Source: Actinomycetales bacterium Actino_02
Lineage (GTDB): Bacteria > Actinomycetota > Actinomycetes > Propionibacteriales > Propionibacteriaceae
Direction: 5' to 3'
DNA: 64,000 bases
Assembly: GCA_001603275.1 (NCBI GenBank)
Contig: LUYM01000020.1
Coordinates: 275,670 to 339,669, forward strand
In this document: piece after piece, positions 37,506 through 46,684 of the stretch
How the letters are laid out: every line of letters starts with the position of its first letter
Numbering within the stretch: the first letter of the stretch is position 1
The notes under the pieces: model-generated
Told to the model about the DNA's origin: nothing
The model's input: only the letters and a program-made list of their open reading frames with translations
Databases searched by the model: none
Made by a program: the position numbers and the translations under genes

Positions 37506-37525
37506 GCAACGTTCTTCTTACCTAA
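37502..37525. repeat. Inverted repeat TTAGGCAA-N8-TTACCTAA before the sdh operon
   Basis: Eight-base arms (one mismatch) are separated by 8 bp. The element overlaps the trmD stop codon and is AT-rich compared with its surroundings. It could be a regulator site for sdhCAB, about 120 bp upstream of sdhC, or a weak terminator. It is not the 19-bp DtxR/IdeR box. Confidence 0.45.
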
Positions 37526-37622
37526 AACCCGATGAATCCCCTTGTGGGAGCACATAATCCCGCAATCTGAGATTGACCACGCCCGAATGTCTAGGGTGGT
37601 GGGACTGTGGCCGAGGACAAAC

Positions 37623-37628
37623 TAGGGT
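37623..37628 (+). promoter_or_regulatory. Candidate leaderless -10 of sdhC
   Basis: TAGGGT ends 7 nt before the GTG at 37636, which supports that start over the GTG at 37627. Confidence 0.45.
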
Positions 37629-37635
37629 GTCCCTC

Positions 37636-38337
37636 GTGGCGACAACTACTCTCACTCCGCATCAGAGTGCCGTCCGATCGACAGTCGCGCTGAAAGCGCT
37701 GATGGCCGTGACCGGTCTGCTGATGATCGGCTTCCTGCTGATGCATATGTTCGGCAACTCGAAGATGTTCCTCGGCGAGGAGTCCTTCAACCACTACGCA
37801 GAGTGGCTGAAGGTCGAAATGCTCTACCCGCTGCTGCCCAAGGGCTGGTTCATCTGGATCTTCCGCGCTGTGATGGCGGCGGCGATCGTCCTGCACATCT
37901 ACTCCGCACTCACCCTGTGGCGGCGGGCCAAGCTGGCCAGCCCGGCCACCTATGAGGCGAAGCGTCGGCTGGCGCAGACCTACTCGGCGCGCACCATGCG
38001 CTGGGGCGGCATCATCCTGGCCGGGCTGCTGATCTTCCATCTGGCTCAGTTCACGGTTCACGCAACGCTGGTGGCCGGTCCCTTCACCGGGAGCCCGTAC
38101 CAGATGGTGCTTTCCGAGTTCAAGATCTGGTGGATGGTGGCGCTGTACGCGCTGTGGATGGTCACCGTCTGCATGCACATCCGGCACGGCTTCTGGAGCG
38201 CCTTCGCGACTCTGGGTGCCAACACCAGCCCGAAGGCTCAGGTTGTCCTGAACGCCTGCGCGTGGGCGGTGGCGCTCCTGCTCTACATCGGCTTCATGGT
38301 CATGCCAGTAGCCGTTCTCTTTGGATGGATTGGATGA
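37636..38337 (+). CDS. sdhC: Succinate dehydrogenase/fumarate reductase cytochrome b558 subunit
   Basis: The 233-aa product is the five-helix, di-heme b558-type membrane anchor. Candidate heme ligands are His in [29 protein letters not shown] and [11 protein letters not shown], spread over the helices. It binds SdhAB to the membrane and exchanges electrons with quinone. In propionibacteria this complex also works in reverse as fumarate reductase in propionate fermentation; the direction cannot be read from sequence. It overlaps sdhA by 4 nt (ATGA). Confidence 0.93.
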   Translation: MATTTLTPHQSAVRSTVALKALMAVTGLLMIGFLLMHMFGNSKMFLGEESFNHYAEWLKVEMLYPLLPKGWFIWIFRAVMAAAIVLHIYSALTLWRRAKLASPATYEAKRRLAQTYSARTMRWGGIILAGLLIFHLAQFTVHATLVAGPFTGSPYQMVLSEFKIWWMVALYALWMVTVCMHIRHGFWSAFATLGANTSPKAQVVLNACAWAVALLLYIGFMVMPVAVLFGWIG

Positions 38338-40364
38338 TGACGACGACAACCAAGGCTGCGGACGCGAAGAAGCTCCCCGGCGCCGACTACTTCACTCTCG
38401 GCGAGCCGGTTGCCGACACCAAGGCACCGGCCGGTCCGATCGAGCAGAAGTGGTCCAAGCGCAAGTTCGAGGCGAAGCTGGTCAACCCGGCCAACCGCCG
38501 CAAGCTGACTGTGATCATCGTCGGCACTGGTCTGGCCGGCGGCGCAGCTGCCGCTTCGCTGGGCGAGGCCGGCTACAACGTCCTGAACTTCTGCTACCAG
38601 GACAGCCCCCGTCGGGCGCACTCGATCGCGGCTCAGGGTGGCATCAACGCCGCCAAGAACTACCGCAACGACAACGATTCGACCTACCGGCTGTTCTACG
38701 ACACGGTCAAGGGTGGCGACTACCGCGCCCGCGAGACCAACGTCTACCGGCTGGCAGAGGTCAGCGCGAACATCATCGACCAGTGCGTGGCTCAGGGCGT
38801 CCCGTTCGCTCGTGAATACGGCGGCCTGCTCGACAACCGCTCGTTCGGTGGCGTCCAGGTGCAGCGCACCTTCTACGCCCGCGGCCAAACCGGTCAGCAG
38901 CTGCTGATCGGCGCCTACCAGGCGCTGGAGCGTCAGGTGGCGGCCGGCACCGTCAAGATGTACGCCCGACACGAGATGCTCGAGCTGATCGTCGCCGACG
39001 GCAAGGCTCGCGGCATCGTCACCCGCGACATGGTGACCGGCGAGATCGAGACGTACTTCGCCGACGCGGTCGTCTTGGCCACCGGCGGCTACGGCAACGT
39101 GTTCTTCCTGTCCACCAATGCCATGGGCTGCAACGTGACCGCCAACTGGCGAGCACACCGCAAGGGCGCCTACTTCGCCAACCCGTGCTACACGCAGATC
39201 CACCCGACCTGCATCCCGGTGCACGGCGAGACTCAGTCGAAGCTGACCTTGATGTCGGAGTCGCTGCGTAACGACGGACGGATCTGGGTTCCCAAGAACG
39301 CCGAGGATTGCGGCAAGGATCCCCGCGAGATCGCCGAGGAGGACCGCGACTACTACCTGGAGCGGATCTACCCGTCCTTCGGCAACCTGGTCCCGCGTGA
39401 CATTGCGTCCCGGCAGGCCAAGAACCGCTGCGACGAGGGTCGCGGCGTCGGCCCGGCCGTCCGTGAGTTCGATGACGACGGCAACGAGAAGATGGTGCGC
39501 CGCGGCGTCTACCTCGACTTCTCCGAGGCCATCGCTCGACTGGGCAAGGACGGAGTGGCTGCCCGCTACGGCAACCTCTTCGACATGTACGCCCAGATCA
39601 CCGGCGAGAACCCGTACGAGACCCCGATGCGGATCTACCCGGCCGTGCACTACACGATGGGTGGCCTGTGGGTCGACTACGACCTGTCCAGCAACATCCC
39701 GGGCCTGTATGTGACCGGTGAGGCGAACTTCTCCGATCACGGCGCCAACCGGCTCGGTGCGTCCGCCCTGATGCAGGGTCTGGCCGACGGCTACTTCGTC
39801 CTGCCGAACACCATCAACGACTACCTCGCCGATGCCCTGAAGTTCCCGAAGGTGGACGCTTCGCACCCGGCAGCGATCGAGGCGCTCGAGTCGGTGAAGG
39901 GTCGGATCGACAAGCTGCTCTCGATCAACGGTTCCCGCACGGTCGACTCCTTCCACAAGGAGCTCGGCCACATCATGTGGGAGTACTGCGGCATGGAGCG
40001 CACCGAAGAGGGCCTCAAGCTGGCGATCGCCAAGATCGACGAGCTGCAGGCCGAGTTCTGGAAGGACGTCAAGGTCACCGGCGTCAACGAGGACTTCAAC
40101 CAGACCCTGGAGCGGGCCGGCCGGGTGGCCGACTTCTTCGAACTGGGTCGGCTGATGTGCGTCGATGCGCTGCACCGTCGCGAGTCCTGTGGCGGTCACT
40201 TCCGGGCCGAAAGCCAGACCGAGGACGGCGAGGCGCTGCGCCACGACGACGAGTTCCTGTACGCGGCAGCCTGGGAGTTCACCGGCACCGGCGAGAAGCC
40301 CGTCCTGCACAAGGAAGACCTGGTCTACGAGGCCATCGAGCTGAAGCAACGGAGTTACAAGTGA
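38334..40364 (+). CDS. sdhA: Succinate dehydrogenase/fumarate reductase flavoprotein subunit
   Basis: The catalytic FAD subunit, 676 aa. [20 protein letters not shown] is the FAD-binding loop near the N-terminus, [18 protein letters not shown] holds the His that is usually covalently linked to FAD, and [12 protein letters not shown] plus RDIASRQ are active-site segments. A conserved [13 protein letters not shown] segment follows. The product is longer than E. coli SdhA and of the b558-associated type. Two ATG codons in tandem (38334, 38337) both overlap the sdhC stop; the first is given. sdhB overlaps its stop by 4 nt. Confidence 0.96.
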   Translation: MMTTTTKAADAKKLPGADYFTLGEPVADTKAPAGPIEQKWSKRKFEAKLVNPANRRKLTVIIVGTGLAGGAAAASLGEAGYNVLNFCYQDSPRRAHSIAAQGGINAAKNYRNDNDSTYRLFYDTVKGGDYRARETNVYRLAEVSANIIDQCVAQGVPFAREYGGLLDNRSFGGVQVQRTFYARGQTGQQLLIGAYQALERQVAAGTVKMYARHEMLELIVADGKARGIVTRDMVTGEIETYFADAVVLATGGYGNVFFLSTNAMGCNVTANWRAHRKGAYFANPCYTQIHPTCIPVHGETQSKLTLMSESLRNDGRIWVPKNAEDCGKDPREIAEEDRDYYLERIYPSFGNLVPRDIASRQAKNRCDEGRGVGPAVREFDDDGNEKMVRRGVYLDFSEAIARLGKDGVAARYGNLFDMYAQITGENPYETPMRIYPAVHYTMGGLWVDYDLSSNIPGLYVTGEANFSDHGANRLGASALMQGLADGYFVLPNTINDYLADALKFPKVDASHPAAIEALESVKGRIDKLLSINGSRTVDSFHKELGHIMWEYCGMERTEEGLKLAIAKIDELQAEFWKDVKVTGVNEDFNQTLERAGRVADFFELGRLMCVDALHRRESCGGHFRAESQTEDGEALRHDDEFLYAAAWEFTGTGEKPVLHKEDLVYEAIELKQRSYK

Positions 40365-41122
40365 ACATCACTCTGCGCGTTTGGCGCCAAGCGAATGCCG
40401 CCTCGGAAGGGCGGATGGTCACCTACCAGGTGCAGGACGTCTCCGAGGACATGTCCTTCCTGGAGATGCTCGACCTGCTCAACGAGGATCTCACCGTCAA
40501 GGGCGAGGAGCCGATCGCATTCGACCACGACTGTCGTGAGGGTATCTGCGGCATGTGTGGCGTTGTGATCAACGGCACCGCGCACGGCCGGGGCAACTCG
40601 CCGGTGGCGACCACCACCTGCCAGCTGCATATGCGGTCGTTCTCCGACGGCGCGACGATCGACGTCGAGCCGTGGCGAGCTGGTGCGTTCCCGGTGATCA
40701 AGGACCTGGTCGTGGACCGCTCGGCCTTCGACCGGATCATCCAGGCCGGTGGCTACGTGTCGGTGAACACCGGCTCGGCTCCGGACGCCCACGCGAATGC
40801 GGTTGGCAAGCTGAAGGCCGATCGGGCCTTCGACGCGGCCACCTGCATCGGCTGTGGCGCCTGTGTGGCGGCCTGCCCGAACCACTCGGGCATGCTGTTC
40901 ACCGCGGCCAAGATCACCCACCTGGCGATGCTGCCGCAGGGCCAGCCGGAACGGCACCTGCGGATCAAGAAGATGCTGGCCACGCACGACGCCGAAGGCT
41001 TCGGCGGCTGCACCAACATCGGCGAGTGCGCGGCGGTCTGCCCCAAGGAGATCCCGTTCGACACGATCAGCCAGCTCAACCGCGACCTGATCGCCTCGCT
41101 GTTCAAGCGGGACGGCAAGTAG
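40361..41122 (+). CDS. sdhB: Succinate dehydrogenase/fumarate reductase iron-sulfur subunit
   Basis: The 253-aa electron-transfer subunit. The [2Fe-2S] ligands lie in CREGICGMC (about residues 57-65) with a fourth Cys in TTTCQLH; the ferredoxin-like C-terminal domain has [13 protein letters not shown] and [13 protein letters not shown] for the other two clusters. It moves electrons from FAD to the heme/quinone site in SdhC. GTG start with GGAG upstream and a 4-nt overlap with sdhA. A strong terminator ends the operon. Confidence 0.96.
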   Translation: MNITLRVWRQANAASEGRMVTYQVQDVSEDMSFLEMLDLLNEDLTVKGEEPIAFDHDCREGICGMCGVVINGTAHGRGNSPVATTTCQLHMRSFSDGATIDVEPWRAGAFPVIKDLVVDRSAFDRIIQAGGYVSVNTGSAPDAHANAVGKLKADRAFDAATCIGCGACVAACPNHSGMLFTAAKITHLAMLPQGQPERHLRIKKMLATHDAEGFGGCTNIGECAAVCPKEIPFDTISQLNRDLIASLFKRDGK

Positions 41123-41131
41123 CAGCACGAC

Positions 41132-41165
41132 CGAAGGGGCTCCGGGATCTCCCGGGGCCCCTTCG
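41132..41165 (+). terminator. Terminator after sdhCAB
   Basis: A 15-bp stem (41132-41146 with 41151-41165, one G-T pair) closes an ATCT loop just past the sdhB stop. Confidence 0.85.
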
Positions 41166-41363
41166 TCGTCCCGACACCCCAAGCGCAGCTCGTGGGAGGG
41201 GGACGGGCCTGCGGGCCGGACCGGGACCGATTTCCCGGGGCGGGGGCCGGTGTGGCAAACTTGGTCCTCGTTGTGCCGTCGTCGCTCCTGCCACAGGGGG
41301 AAGGCGTCGACGCCCGATCAGTAATCAACGAACTTAGTGTCCTGTGGCACTGGCGAGGAAACC
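41166..41363 (+). promoter_or_regulatory. rplS upstream region with a long-range pairing
   Basis: No gene is visible in this gap. TTTCCC (41231-41236) and CAAACT (41255-41260) might be promoter elements. TGCCACAGG (41289-41297) is exactly complementary to CCTGTGGCA (41341-41349), which lies just before the GAGGAA ribosome-binding site of rplS, so the leader could fold into a structure that affects initiation. The pairing is seen; regulation is inferred. Confidence 0.4.
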
Positions 41364-41714
41364 ATGAACAAGCTGGTAGAGCAGATCACCGCTGAGGCAA
41401 TCCGCAGCGATATCCCCGACTTCCGCCCTGGCGATCAGGTCAAGGTGCACGTGCGGGTCATCGAAGGTAACCGCTCCCGCATCCAGGTCTTCGCCGGTGT
41501 CGTGATCGCCCGCAACGGCTCGGGCATCGCCGAGGCATTCACCGTCCGCAAGGTCAGCTTCGGCACCGGTGTCGAGCGCACCTTCCCGCTGCACAGCCCG
41601 ATCATCGAGAAGATCGAGGTCGAGCGCTTCGGCGATGTGCGTCGTGCCAAGCTGTACTACCTGCGTGGTCTGCGCGGCAAGGCTGCGAAGATCAAGGAGA
41701 AGCGCGACCGCTGA
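41364..41714 (+). CDS. rplS: 50S ribosomal protein L19
   Basis: The 116-aa product is a full L19: [50 protein letters not shown], and [22 protein letters not shown]19 lies at the interface between the subunits. The ATG at 41364 follows GAGGAA; nine more in-frame residues upstream are not part of the family. lepB follows in the common order. Confidence 0.97.
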   Translation: MNKLVEQITAEAIRSDIPDFRPGDQVKVHVRVIEGNRSRIQVFAGVVIARNGSGIAEAFTVRKVSFGTGVERTFPLHSPIIEKIEVERFGDVRRAKLYYLRGLRGKAAKIKEKRDR

Positions 41715-41742
41715 GCCTCCGGGCCCGTGGTTGCCGCCACAG

Positions 41743-41748
41743 TAGACT
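41743..41748 (+). promoter_or_regulatory. Candidate -10 of lepB
   Basis: TAGACT lies 27 nt before the lepB GTG; the leader would contain the AGGGAGAGGAG ribosome-binding site. Confidence 0.4.
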
Positions 41749-41775
41749 TCAACGGCAGCTAGGGAGAGGAGTCCG

Positions 41776-42543
41776 GTGGCGAAGGCCGAGTCAGCCGAAC
41801 GTCCATCGGCACTAGGCACGCTCGGTGCCTGGCTGCGAGAGATCGCGATCGTGGTGATCGGCGCCCTGCTGGCGTCCACCCTGTTGCGATTGTTCATCGT
41901 CCAAATGTTCGTGATCCCATCCCAGTCGATGGAGAACACGCTGCTGATCAATGACCGGGTGGCGGTGCAGAAGGTCGCCGGTTTCCAGCGTGGCGACGTG
42001 GTGGTATTCCGTGACGCTCGTGGGTGGTTGAACACCACTCCGCACAAGGTCGACGCCCTGCACGAGGCTCTGATCTTCCTCGGTCTGGCTCCCGACGAGA
42101 GCGCCGAGCACCTGATCAAGCGGGTGATCGGCGTGGCGGGCGACCACGTGGTGTGCTGCGACGCTCGGGGCCGACTCTCGGTCAACGGAGTCGCCTTGGA
42201 CGAGCGGGAGTATCTGTATACCGACCCGAGTACCGGGCAGCAGGTTGAGCCGTCCGCGAATGCCTTCGATGTGGTCGTGCCGGCCGGGACCATCTTCGTG
42301 ATGGGCGACCATCGCAATGCCTCCCAGGACTCGCGATGCCATCTCGGTGAGCCGACGAATGGGCTTCCTGAGGGCAGCATGGCATTCATCCCCACCGACG
42401 CCGTGGTCGGCGTCGCGGTGGCTGTGGTGTTTCCGCTCAACCGGATTCACGGGATCAGTCGCCCCCATTCGTTCGAGAACGTCCCTCCCGGTGGAACGCC
42501 GCCGGCCGCACCGGTGATCACCGGCGATCGGGTCGTCTGTTAG
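41776..42543 (+). CDS. lepB: Signal peptidase I
   Basis: LepB removes signal peptides from exported proteins. The 255-aa product has one N-terminal membrane helix (IAIVVIGALLASTLLRLFIV), the catalytic Ser51 in PSQSMENTL and the general-base Lys115 in IKRVIGVAGDHV, then the GDHRNASQDSR box. The serine-lysine pair is intact, so it should be active. GTG start after a strong AGGAG. rnhB starts 8 nt after its stop. Confidence 0.96.
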   Translation: MAKAESAERPSALGTLGAWLREIAIVVIGALLASTLLRLFIVQMFVIPSQSMENTLLINDRVAVQKVAGFQRGDVVVFRDARGWLNTTPHKVDALHEALIFLGLAPDESAEHLIKRVIGVAGDHVVCCDARGRLSVNGVALDEREYLYTDPSTGQQVEPSANAFDVVVPAGTIFVMGDHRNASQDSRCHLGEPTNGLPEGSMAFIPTDAVVGVAVAVVFPLNRIHGISRPHSFENVPPGGTPPAAPVITGDRVVC

Positions 42544-42551
42544 CGCAGCCG

Positions 42552-43199
42552 ATGGCCGTGGTGGTGCGCCGGGATGCCGGCATCTATGCCTATGAGGCGT
42601 CGCTTCGCCGAGCCGGCTTCGAGTTGATCGCCGGAGCCGACGAGGCGGGACGCGGTGCGTGCGCAGGTCCGCTGGTGGCCGGCGCAGTGATTCTGCCCTC
42701 GGGGCGCACCGGACGGGTTCCCGGACTGGCTGACTCCAAGCTGCTCAGCCCGGCCCAGCGGGAGCGGGTCTACGACGAGGTGGTGGCCCGAGCGGTGAGC
42801 TGGGCTGTGGTCAGCGTCGAGAGCGACGAGTGTGACCGGCTCGGTATGCAGCAGGCCAACCTGGCCGCGCTGCGGCGAGCGGTGGCCCGGCTGGACCCGT
42901 CCCCAGACTTCGCGATCACCGACGGATTCAGCGTCGACGGGCTGCCGATGCCGAGCCTGGCGGTGTGGAAGGGCGATCAGGTGGCAGCCGCGGTGGCGGC
43001 GGCCTCGGTGATCGCCAAGGTGACCCGGGATCGAATCATGGATCAGCTGCACCAGGAGTTCCCGGTGTACGCCTTCGACATCCACAAGGGCTACTGCACG
43101 AGCCTGCATCAGGAGCGGCTTGATGAACACGGCGCCAGCAGCATTCACCGGCAGTGCTTCGAGAACGTCCGGCGAGCAGGTAGGGTGAATCCGCTATGA
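42552..43199 (+). CDS. rnhB: Ribonuclease HII
   Basis: RNase HII cuts RNA in RNA-DNA hybrids and at single ribonucleotides. The 215-aa product has GADEAGRGACAGPLVAGAV with the catalytic Asp-Glu pair (about residues 29-30), LADSKLLSP, an Asp in AITDGF, and AAASVIAKVTRDR. It overlaps the DUF2469 gene by 4 nt (ATGA). Confidence 0.95.
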   Translation: MAVVVRRDAGIYAYEASLRRAGFELIAGADEAGRGACAGPLVAGAVILPSGRTGRVPGLADSKLLSPAQRERVYDEVVARAVSWAVVSVESDECDRLGMQQANLAALRRAVARLDPSPDFAITDGFSVDGLPMPSLAVWKGDQVAAAVAAASVIAKVTRDRIMDQLHQEFPVYAFDIHKGYCTSLHQERLDEHGASSIHRQCFENVRRAGRVNPL

Positions 43200-43507
43200 G
43201 CGCCGAGGATCTAGAGCAGTACGAATCCGAACTCGAACTGCAGCTGTACCGCGAGTACAAGGACGTGGTCGGGATCTTCACCTATGCCGTGGAGACCGAG
43301 CGGCGCTTCTACCTGTGCAACGCGGTCGACCTCAAGGTTCGGACCGAGGGTGGCGACGTCTACTACGAAGTGTCGATGGCCGATGCCTGGGTCTGGGACA
43401 TGTACCGTCCGGCCCGGTTCGTGAAGAGTGCCAAGGTGCTCACCTTCCGTGACGTGTCGATCGAGGAGATTGCCCACTCGGAACTGAAAGTCCCCGACAA
43501 CCTTTAG
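43196..43507 (+). CDS. DUF2469 family protein
   Basis: The 103-aa product is the conserved actinobacterial DUF2469 protein: an acidic start (SAEDLEQYESELELQLYREYKDVVG), FTYAVETERRFYLCN, and VSMADAWVWDMYRPARFVKS. It has no known function but follows rnhB across actinobacteria. It overlaps rnhB by 4 nt. TAGGGT (43181-43186) lies 9 nt before the ATG, so a second, near-leaderless transcript from inside rnhB is possible. Confidence 0.92.
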   Translation: MSAEDLEQYESELELQLYREYKDVVGIFTYAVETERRFYLCNAVDLKVRTEGGDVYYEVSMADAWVWDMYRPARFVKSAKVLTFRDVSIEEIAHSELKVPDNL

Positions 43508-43605
43508 TCGCCGCCTGTGGATGGCGTCCGGCGTCGTCCACAGCCCGGTCGTCCGGCTGAACCAACTCCACCCGCCGCACCCACATTGGGGGTGGAGGTG
43601 ATCGC

Positions 43606-43968
43606 GTGGACAAGGACGAGGTCTGGCACCGTGGCGAGCAACTGGCCGCCGCGCATCTGCTCGGCAAGGGCTGGACGATCCTGGAGCGCAACTGGCGCTG
43701 CCCTGCAGGCGAGATCGACATCGTTGCGGTCGAACCGGGTCGAGAGCCGGTAGTGGTGTTCTGCGAGGTGAAGTGCCGCACCGGACTGTCCTTCGGGACG
43801 CCGCTGGAGGCGATCACTGGAGCCAAGCTGGACAAGCTGCGGGCCTTGGCCCTGCACTGGCTGCGGGCACAGAGCAGGCCGGTGCCGAGCTTTCGGATCG
43901 ATGCCATCGGCGTGCTGCTCAGCCCGGACGGGCCGAAGCTGACCCACCTGAAAGGGCTGAGCCGATGA
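43606..43968 (+). CDS. yraN: YraN/UPF0102 family protein
   Basis: A 120-aa protein with a PD-(D/E)XK nuclease-like core: GEIDIVAVEPG and VVFCEVKCRTG supply the Asp/Glu and Glu-x-Lys residues. The family is common next to comM and is suspected to act in DNA processing; activity is unproven. GGAGG precedes the GTG. It overlaps comM by 4 nt (ATGA). Confidence 0.92.
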   Translation: MDKDEVWHRGEQLAAAHLLGKGWTILERNWRCPAGEIDIVAVEPGREPVVVFCEVKCRTGLSFGTPLEAITGAKLDKLRALALHWLRAQSRPVPSFRIDAIGVLLSPDGPKLTHLKGLSR

Positions 43969-45494
43969 GCCAAGCGCGCGCCTGGTCGGTGGCGCTGGTC
44001 GGCATGCAGGCCACCATGGTCGAGGTCGAGGCGGCGATCGGCTCGGGACTGCCCAGCACCGTGATGGTGGGCCTGCCGGATCTGGCCCTGTCCGAGGCGA
44101 AGGCCCGGTGCCGGGCGGCGATGGCCTCGGCCCATCAGAGCTGGCCGAGCAACCCGGTCACGATCAACCTCTCTCCTGCGGCCCTGCCCAAGGCCGGCTC
44201 GCACTACGACCTCAGCATCGCCGCCGCCGTAGCGGCGGCCAATCAGCGCTGCGAGCCATCCAGCTTGGAGAACCTGGCCATGTTCGGCGAACTCGGTCTG
44301 GACGGTCGCGTCCGCAATGTCCTGGGGCTGCTGCCCGCACTGCTGGGAGCAGCACGGCACGGCTTCACGCGAGCCGTGGTACCGGCCGGCCAACTCCACG
44401 AAGCGAGCCTGGTCGAGGGGCTGACCGTCTACGGGGTTGCTGACCTGAGTGATCTGTTCGCCGTCCTGGAAGGCGGACCGGGAGTGTCCGCAGAGCCGAT
44501 CAGGGAGCGTGAGCCGGAGTCGCTGCTGCGCTTGGACTTGGCTGATGTCGTTGGTCAGGGCGAAGCGAAGTGGGCGCTGGAAGTGGCCGCTGCCGGACGG
44601 CACCACCTGTACTTGCACGGGCCTCCCGGGGTGGGCAAGACCCTGCTGGCCGAGCGCTTGCCGTCGATTCTGCCGGAGCTGTCGGCGGAGGAGGCGTTGG
44701 AGGTCTCGGCGATCTACTCGCTTCTCGGGCTGAACCTCGAAGCCGGGCTGATCCGACGACCGCCGTTCGCCGACCCGCATCACACGGCCTCCATCGCCAG
44801 CTTGGTCGGTGGCGGTGCGCGGGTGGCAGCGCCGGGGGCGGTGTCGCGGGCGCATCACGGAGTCCTGTTTCTGGATGAGGCGCCCGAGTTCCCGCCGAAG
44901 GCGCTGGAGGCGCTCCGCGTCCCGCTCGAATCCGGACGAGTGGTGCTGGCCCGCGCCAACGCGACTGCGGTCTATCCGGCGCAGTTCCAGTTGGTGTTGG
45001 CCGCCAATCCCTGCCCGTGCGGCAATGCCAGCACAGTGGGTGCGGAGTGTCATTGCCCGCCCATGGTGGTGCGTCGTTACCGCAGCCGGGTGTCCGGCCC
45101 GATCCTTGACAGAGTCGACGTCCATCAGCTCCTGCGTCCGGTCCGGGTCAACCTGCTCAGCGAGGCGGCACCCGGCGAAAGCAGTGCGGTGGTGGCCGAG
45201 CGGGTGGCCCTGGCCCGGCAGCGCCAACTGCGCCGCTTGGCACCTCTGGGACTGCGCACCAACGCCCAGGTTCCGGGCTCGGTGCTGCGCAAGCGGCTCC
45301 CAGCTCCGACCGATCCCGACCTGCTCACCACGGTGGTGCAGCGTGGTCAGCTGTCTGTTCGCGGTGTCGACAAGGTCGTCCGGCTGGCCTGGACCATCGC
45401 CGACCTGGCGGGGGTCGATCGGCCTGGCCGCAGTCAGTTGCAGACGGCACTGGCGCTGCGCCGCGGCGAGCCACATGAGGCGGGAGCGGCGTGA
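43965..45494 (+). CDS. comM: YifB/ComM family Mg-chelatase-like ATPase
   Basis: A 509-aa AAA+ protein. The N-terminal LonC-like domain starts ARAWSVALVGMQATMVEVEA; the ATPase has Walker A GPPGVGKT (about residues 219-226), Walker B HGVLFLDEAPEF, and ANPCPCGN with the zinc-like Cys pair. ComM is a branch-migration helicase that helps integrate transforming DNA. It lies in the yraN-comM-dprA order, in keeping with a DNA-uptake role. It overlaps both neighbours. Confidence 0.95.
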   Translation: MSQARAWSVALVGMQATMVEVEAAIGSGLPSTVMVGLPDLALSEAKARCRAAMASAHQSWPSNPVTINLSPAALPKAGSHYDLSIAAAVAAANQRCEPSSLENLAMFGELGLDGRVRNVLGLLPALLGAARHGFTRAVVPAGQLHEASLVEGLTVYGVADLSDLFAVLEGGPGVSAEPIREREPESLLRLDLADVVGQGEAKWALEVAAAGRHHLYLHGPPGVGKTLLAERLPSILPELSAEEALEVSAIYSLLGLNLEAGLIRRPPFADPHHTASIASLVGGGARVAAPGAVSRAHHGVLFLDEAPEFPPKALEALRVPLESGRVVLARANATAVYPAQFQLVLAANPCPCGNASTVGAECHCPPMVVRRYRSRVSGPILDRVDVHQLLRPVRVNLLSEAAPGESSAVVAERVALARQRQLRRLAPLGLRTNAQVPGSVLRKRLPAPTDPDLLTTVVQRGQLSVRGVDKVVRLAWTIADLAGVDRPGRSQLQTALALRRGEPHEAGAA

Positions 45495-46624
45495 TGGAGG
45501 AGAGACTGGCCCGGATGTGTCTGGCCGCCGTGGTGGAGCCGGGCCGTCCCGGCGTAGCGCAGCTTCTGGCCGAGTTCGGAGCGGAGGCCGCCTGGCAGGC
45601 GATGCTCACCGGAGCGGAGTCCTCGCCGCTGGCGCAGCGGGCCCGGCGAGTCGTCCCGCAGGCGCTGATCGACGCGACCGCCGCAGTCGGATTGCGGTTC
45701 CTGATTCCGTCCGACCCGAACTGGCCGAATCGGCTGAGTGACCTGGCCGACTGCGAGCCGGTCAACGACCTGAGCGGCGTGCCGATCGGACTGTGGGTCG
45801 GTGGCCGCGGCGATCCGGCTGAGCTGTGCCACAAGGCGGTGTCCATGGTCGGCTCTCGGGCCTCGACGGCCTATGGCGACACGGTGGCCGCCGAGATGGC
45901 CGCCGAGCTGTCCGAAGGTGGCCGGACCGTGATCTCGGGCGGTGCCTACGGGATCGACGCCGCGGCACACCGAGGCTGTCTGGCTGGGCGCTCACCGAGC
46001 ATCGCCGTGTTGGCCGGCGGGTTGGACGAGGCCTACCCGAGCGGGCATCGTCCATTGTTCGAGCGGATCGCGGAGAGGGGAGTGCTGATCAGCGAGCTGC
46101 CCCCGGGTGAGCACCCCACGAGAGTCCGATTTTTGGCACGCAATCGGCTCATCGCCGCGCTCTCTGCGGGCACGGTGCTGGTCGAAGCCGCGGCCCGCTC
46201 CGGTGCCCGGAACACCGTGACCTGGGCCAACGAGCTGTCCCGGCTGGTGATGGCGGTACCGGGGCCGGTGACCAGTGCCACCTCGGTGACGCCACATCGG
46301 CTGATTCGGGACGCCGAGGCGGTTCTGGTGAGTTCGGCTGCCGACATCGTCGAACTGCTGGATCCGATGGCCGCCCAGCGGCGCTGGGATTCGCGGGATC
46401 ATCGGGTCACCGACGGCCTTGATCCGACGCTCCTGCGGCTGTTCGAGGTGATTCCGGGCCGAGGCAGTCTGCCGGCCTCGGAGTTGGCGTTGCGTGCCGG
46501 CTGCAGCCTGCCCGCCTGCCTGGCTGGGCTCGAGGAGCTCACCCAGCTTCAGTTGGTCACGCAGGACCAGTCTGGAGCCTGGCGGCTGGCCACCGGGGCC
46601 ACTCGGCCGCGCGCGAGCGGCTGA
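45491..46624 (+). CDS. dprA: DNA-processing protein DprA
   Basis: DprA protects incoming single-stranded DNA and loads RecA. The 377-aa product has a SAM-like head (about 1-70), a Rossmann core with MVGSRASTAYGDTVAAEMA, ISGGAYGIDAAAH, VLAGGLDEAYPSGH and the RFLARNRLIAALSAGTVLVEA segment, and a C-terminal winged-helix domain. GTG 45491 (4-nt overlap with comM) or ATG 45494 (1-nt overlap) can both start it. Competence pilus genes are not in the window. Confidence 0.95.
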   Translation: MMEERLARMCLAAVVEPGRPGVAQLLAEFGAEAAWQAMLTGAESSPLAQRARRVVPQALIDATAAVGLRFLIPSDPNWPNRLSDLADCEPVNDLSGVPIGLWVGGRGDPAELCHKAVSMVGSRASTAYGDTVAAEMAAELSEGGRTVISGGAYGIDAAAHRGCLAGRSPSIAVLAGGLDEAYPSGHRPLFERIAERGVLISELPPGEHPTRVRFLARNRLIAALSAGTVLVEAAARSGARNTVTWANELSRLVMAVPGPVTSATSVTPHRLIRDAEAVLVSSAADIVELLDPMAAQRRWDSRDHRVTDGLDPTLLRLFEVIPGRGSLPASELALRAGCSLPACLAGLEELTQLQLVTQDQSGAWRLATGATRPRASG

Positions 46625-46684
46625 GGGTGTGGGCTGTGGCACGATCGCTGCCACATTCGAGCCGGGTGCGGCGTGTATTGAAGC

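Noticed and set aside
37502-37525. A DtxR/IdeR iron box before sdhC
   Set aside because: The TTAGG/CCTAA ends resemble one, but the length is 24 bp with an 8-bp spacer instead of the 19-bp consensus.
38283-40349. Long open frame opposite sdhA
   Set aside because: Shadow of the flavoprotein gene; no start signals or motifs.
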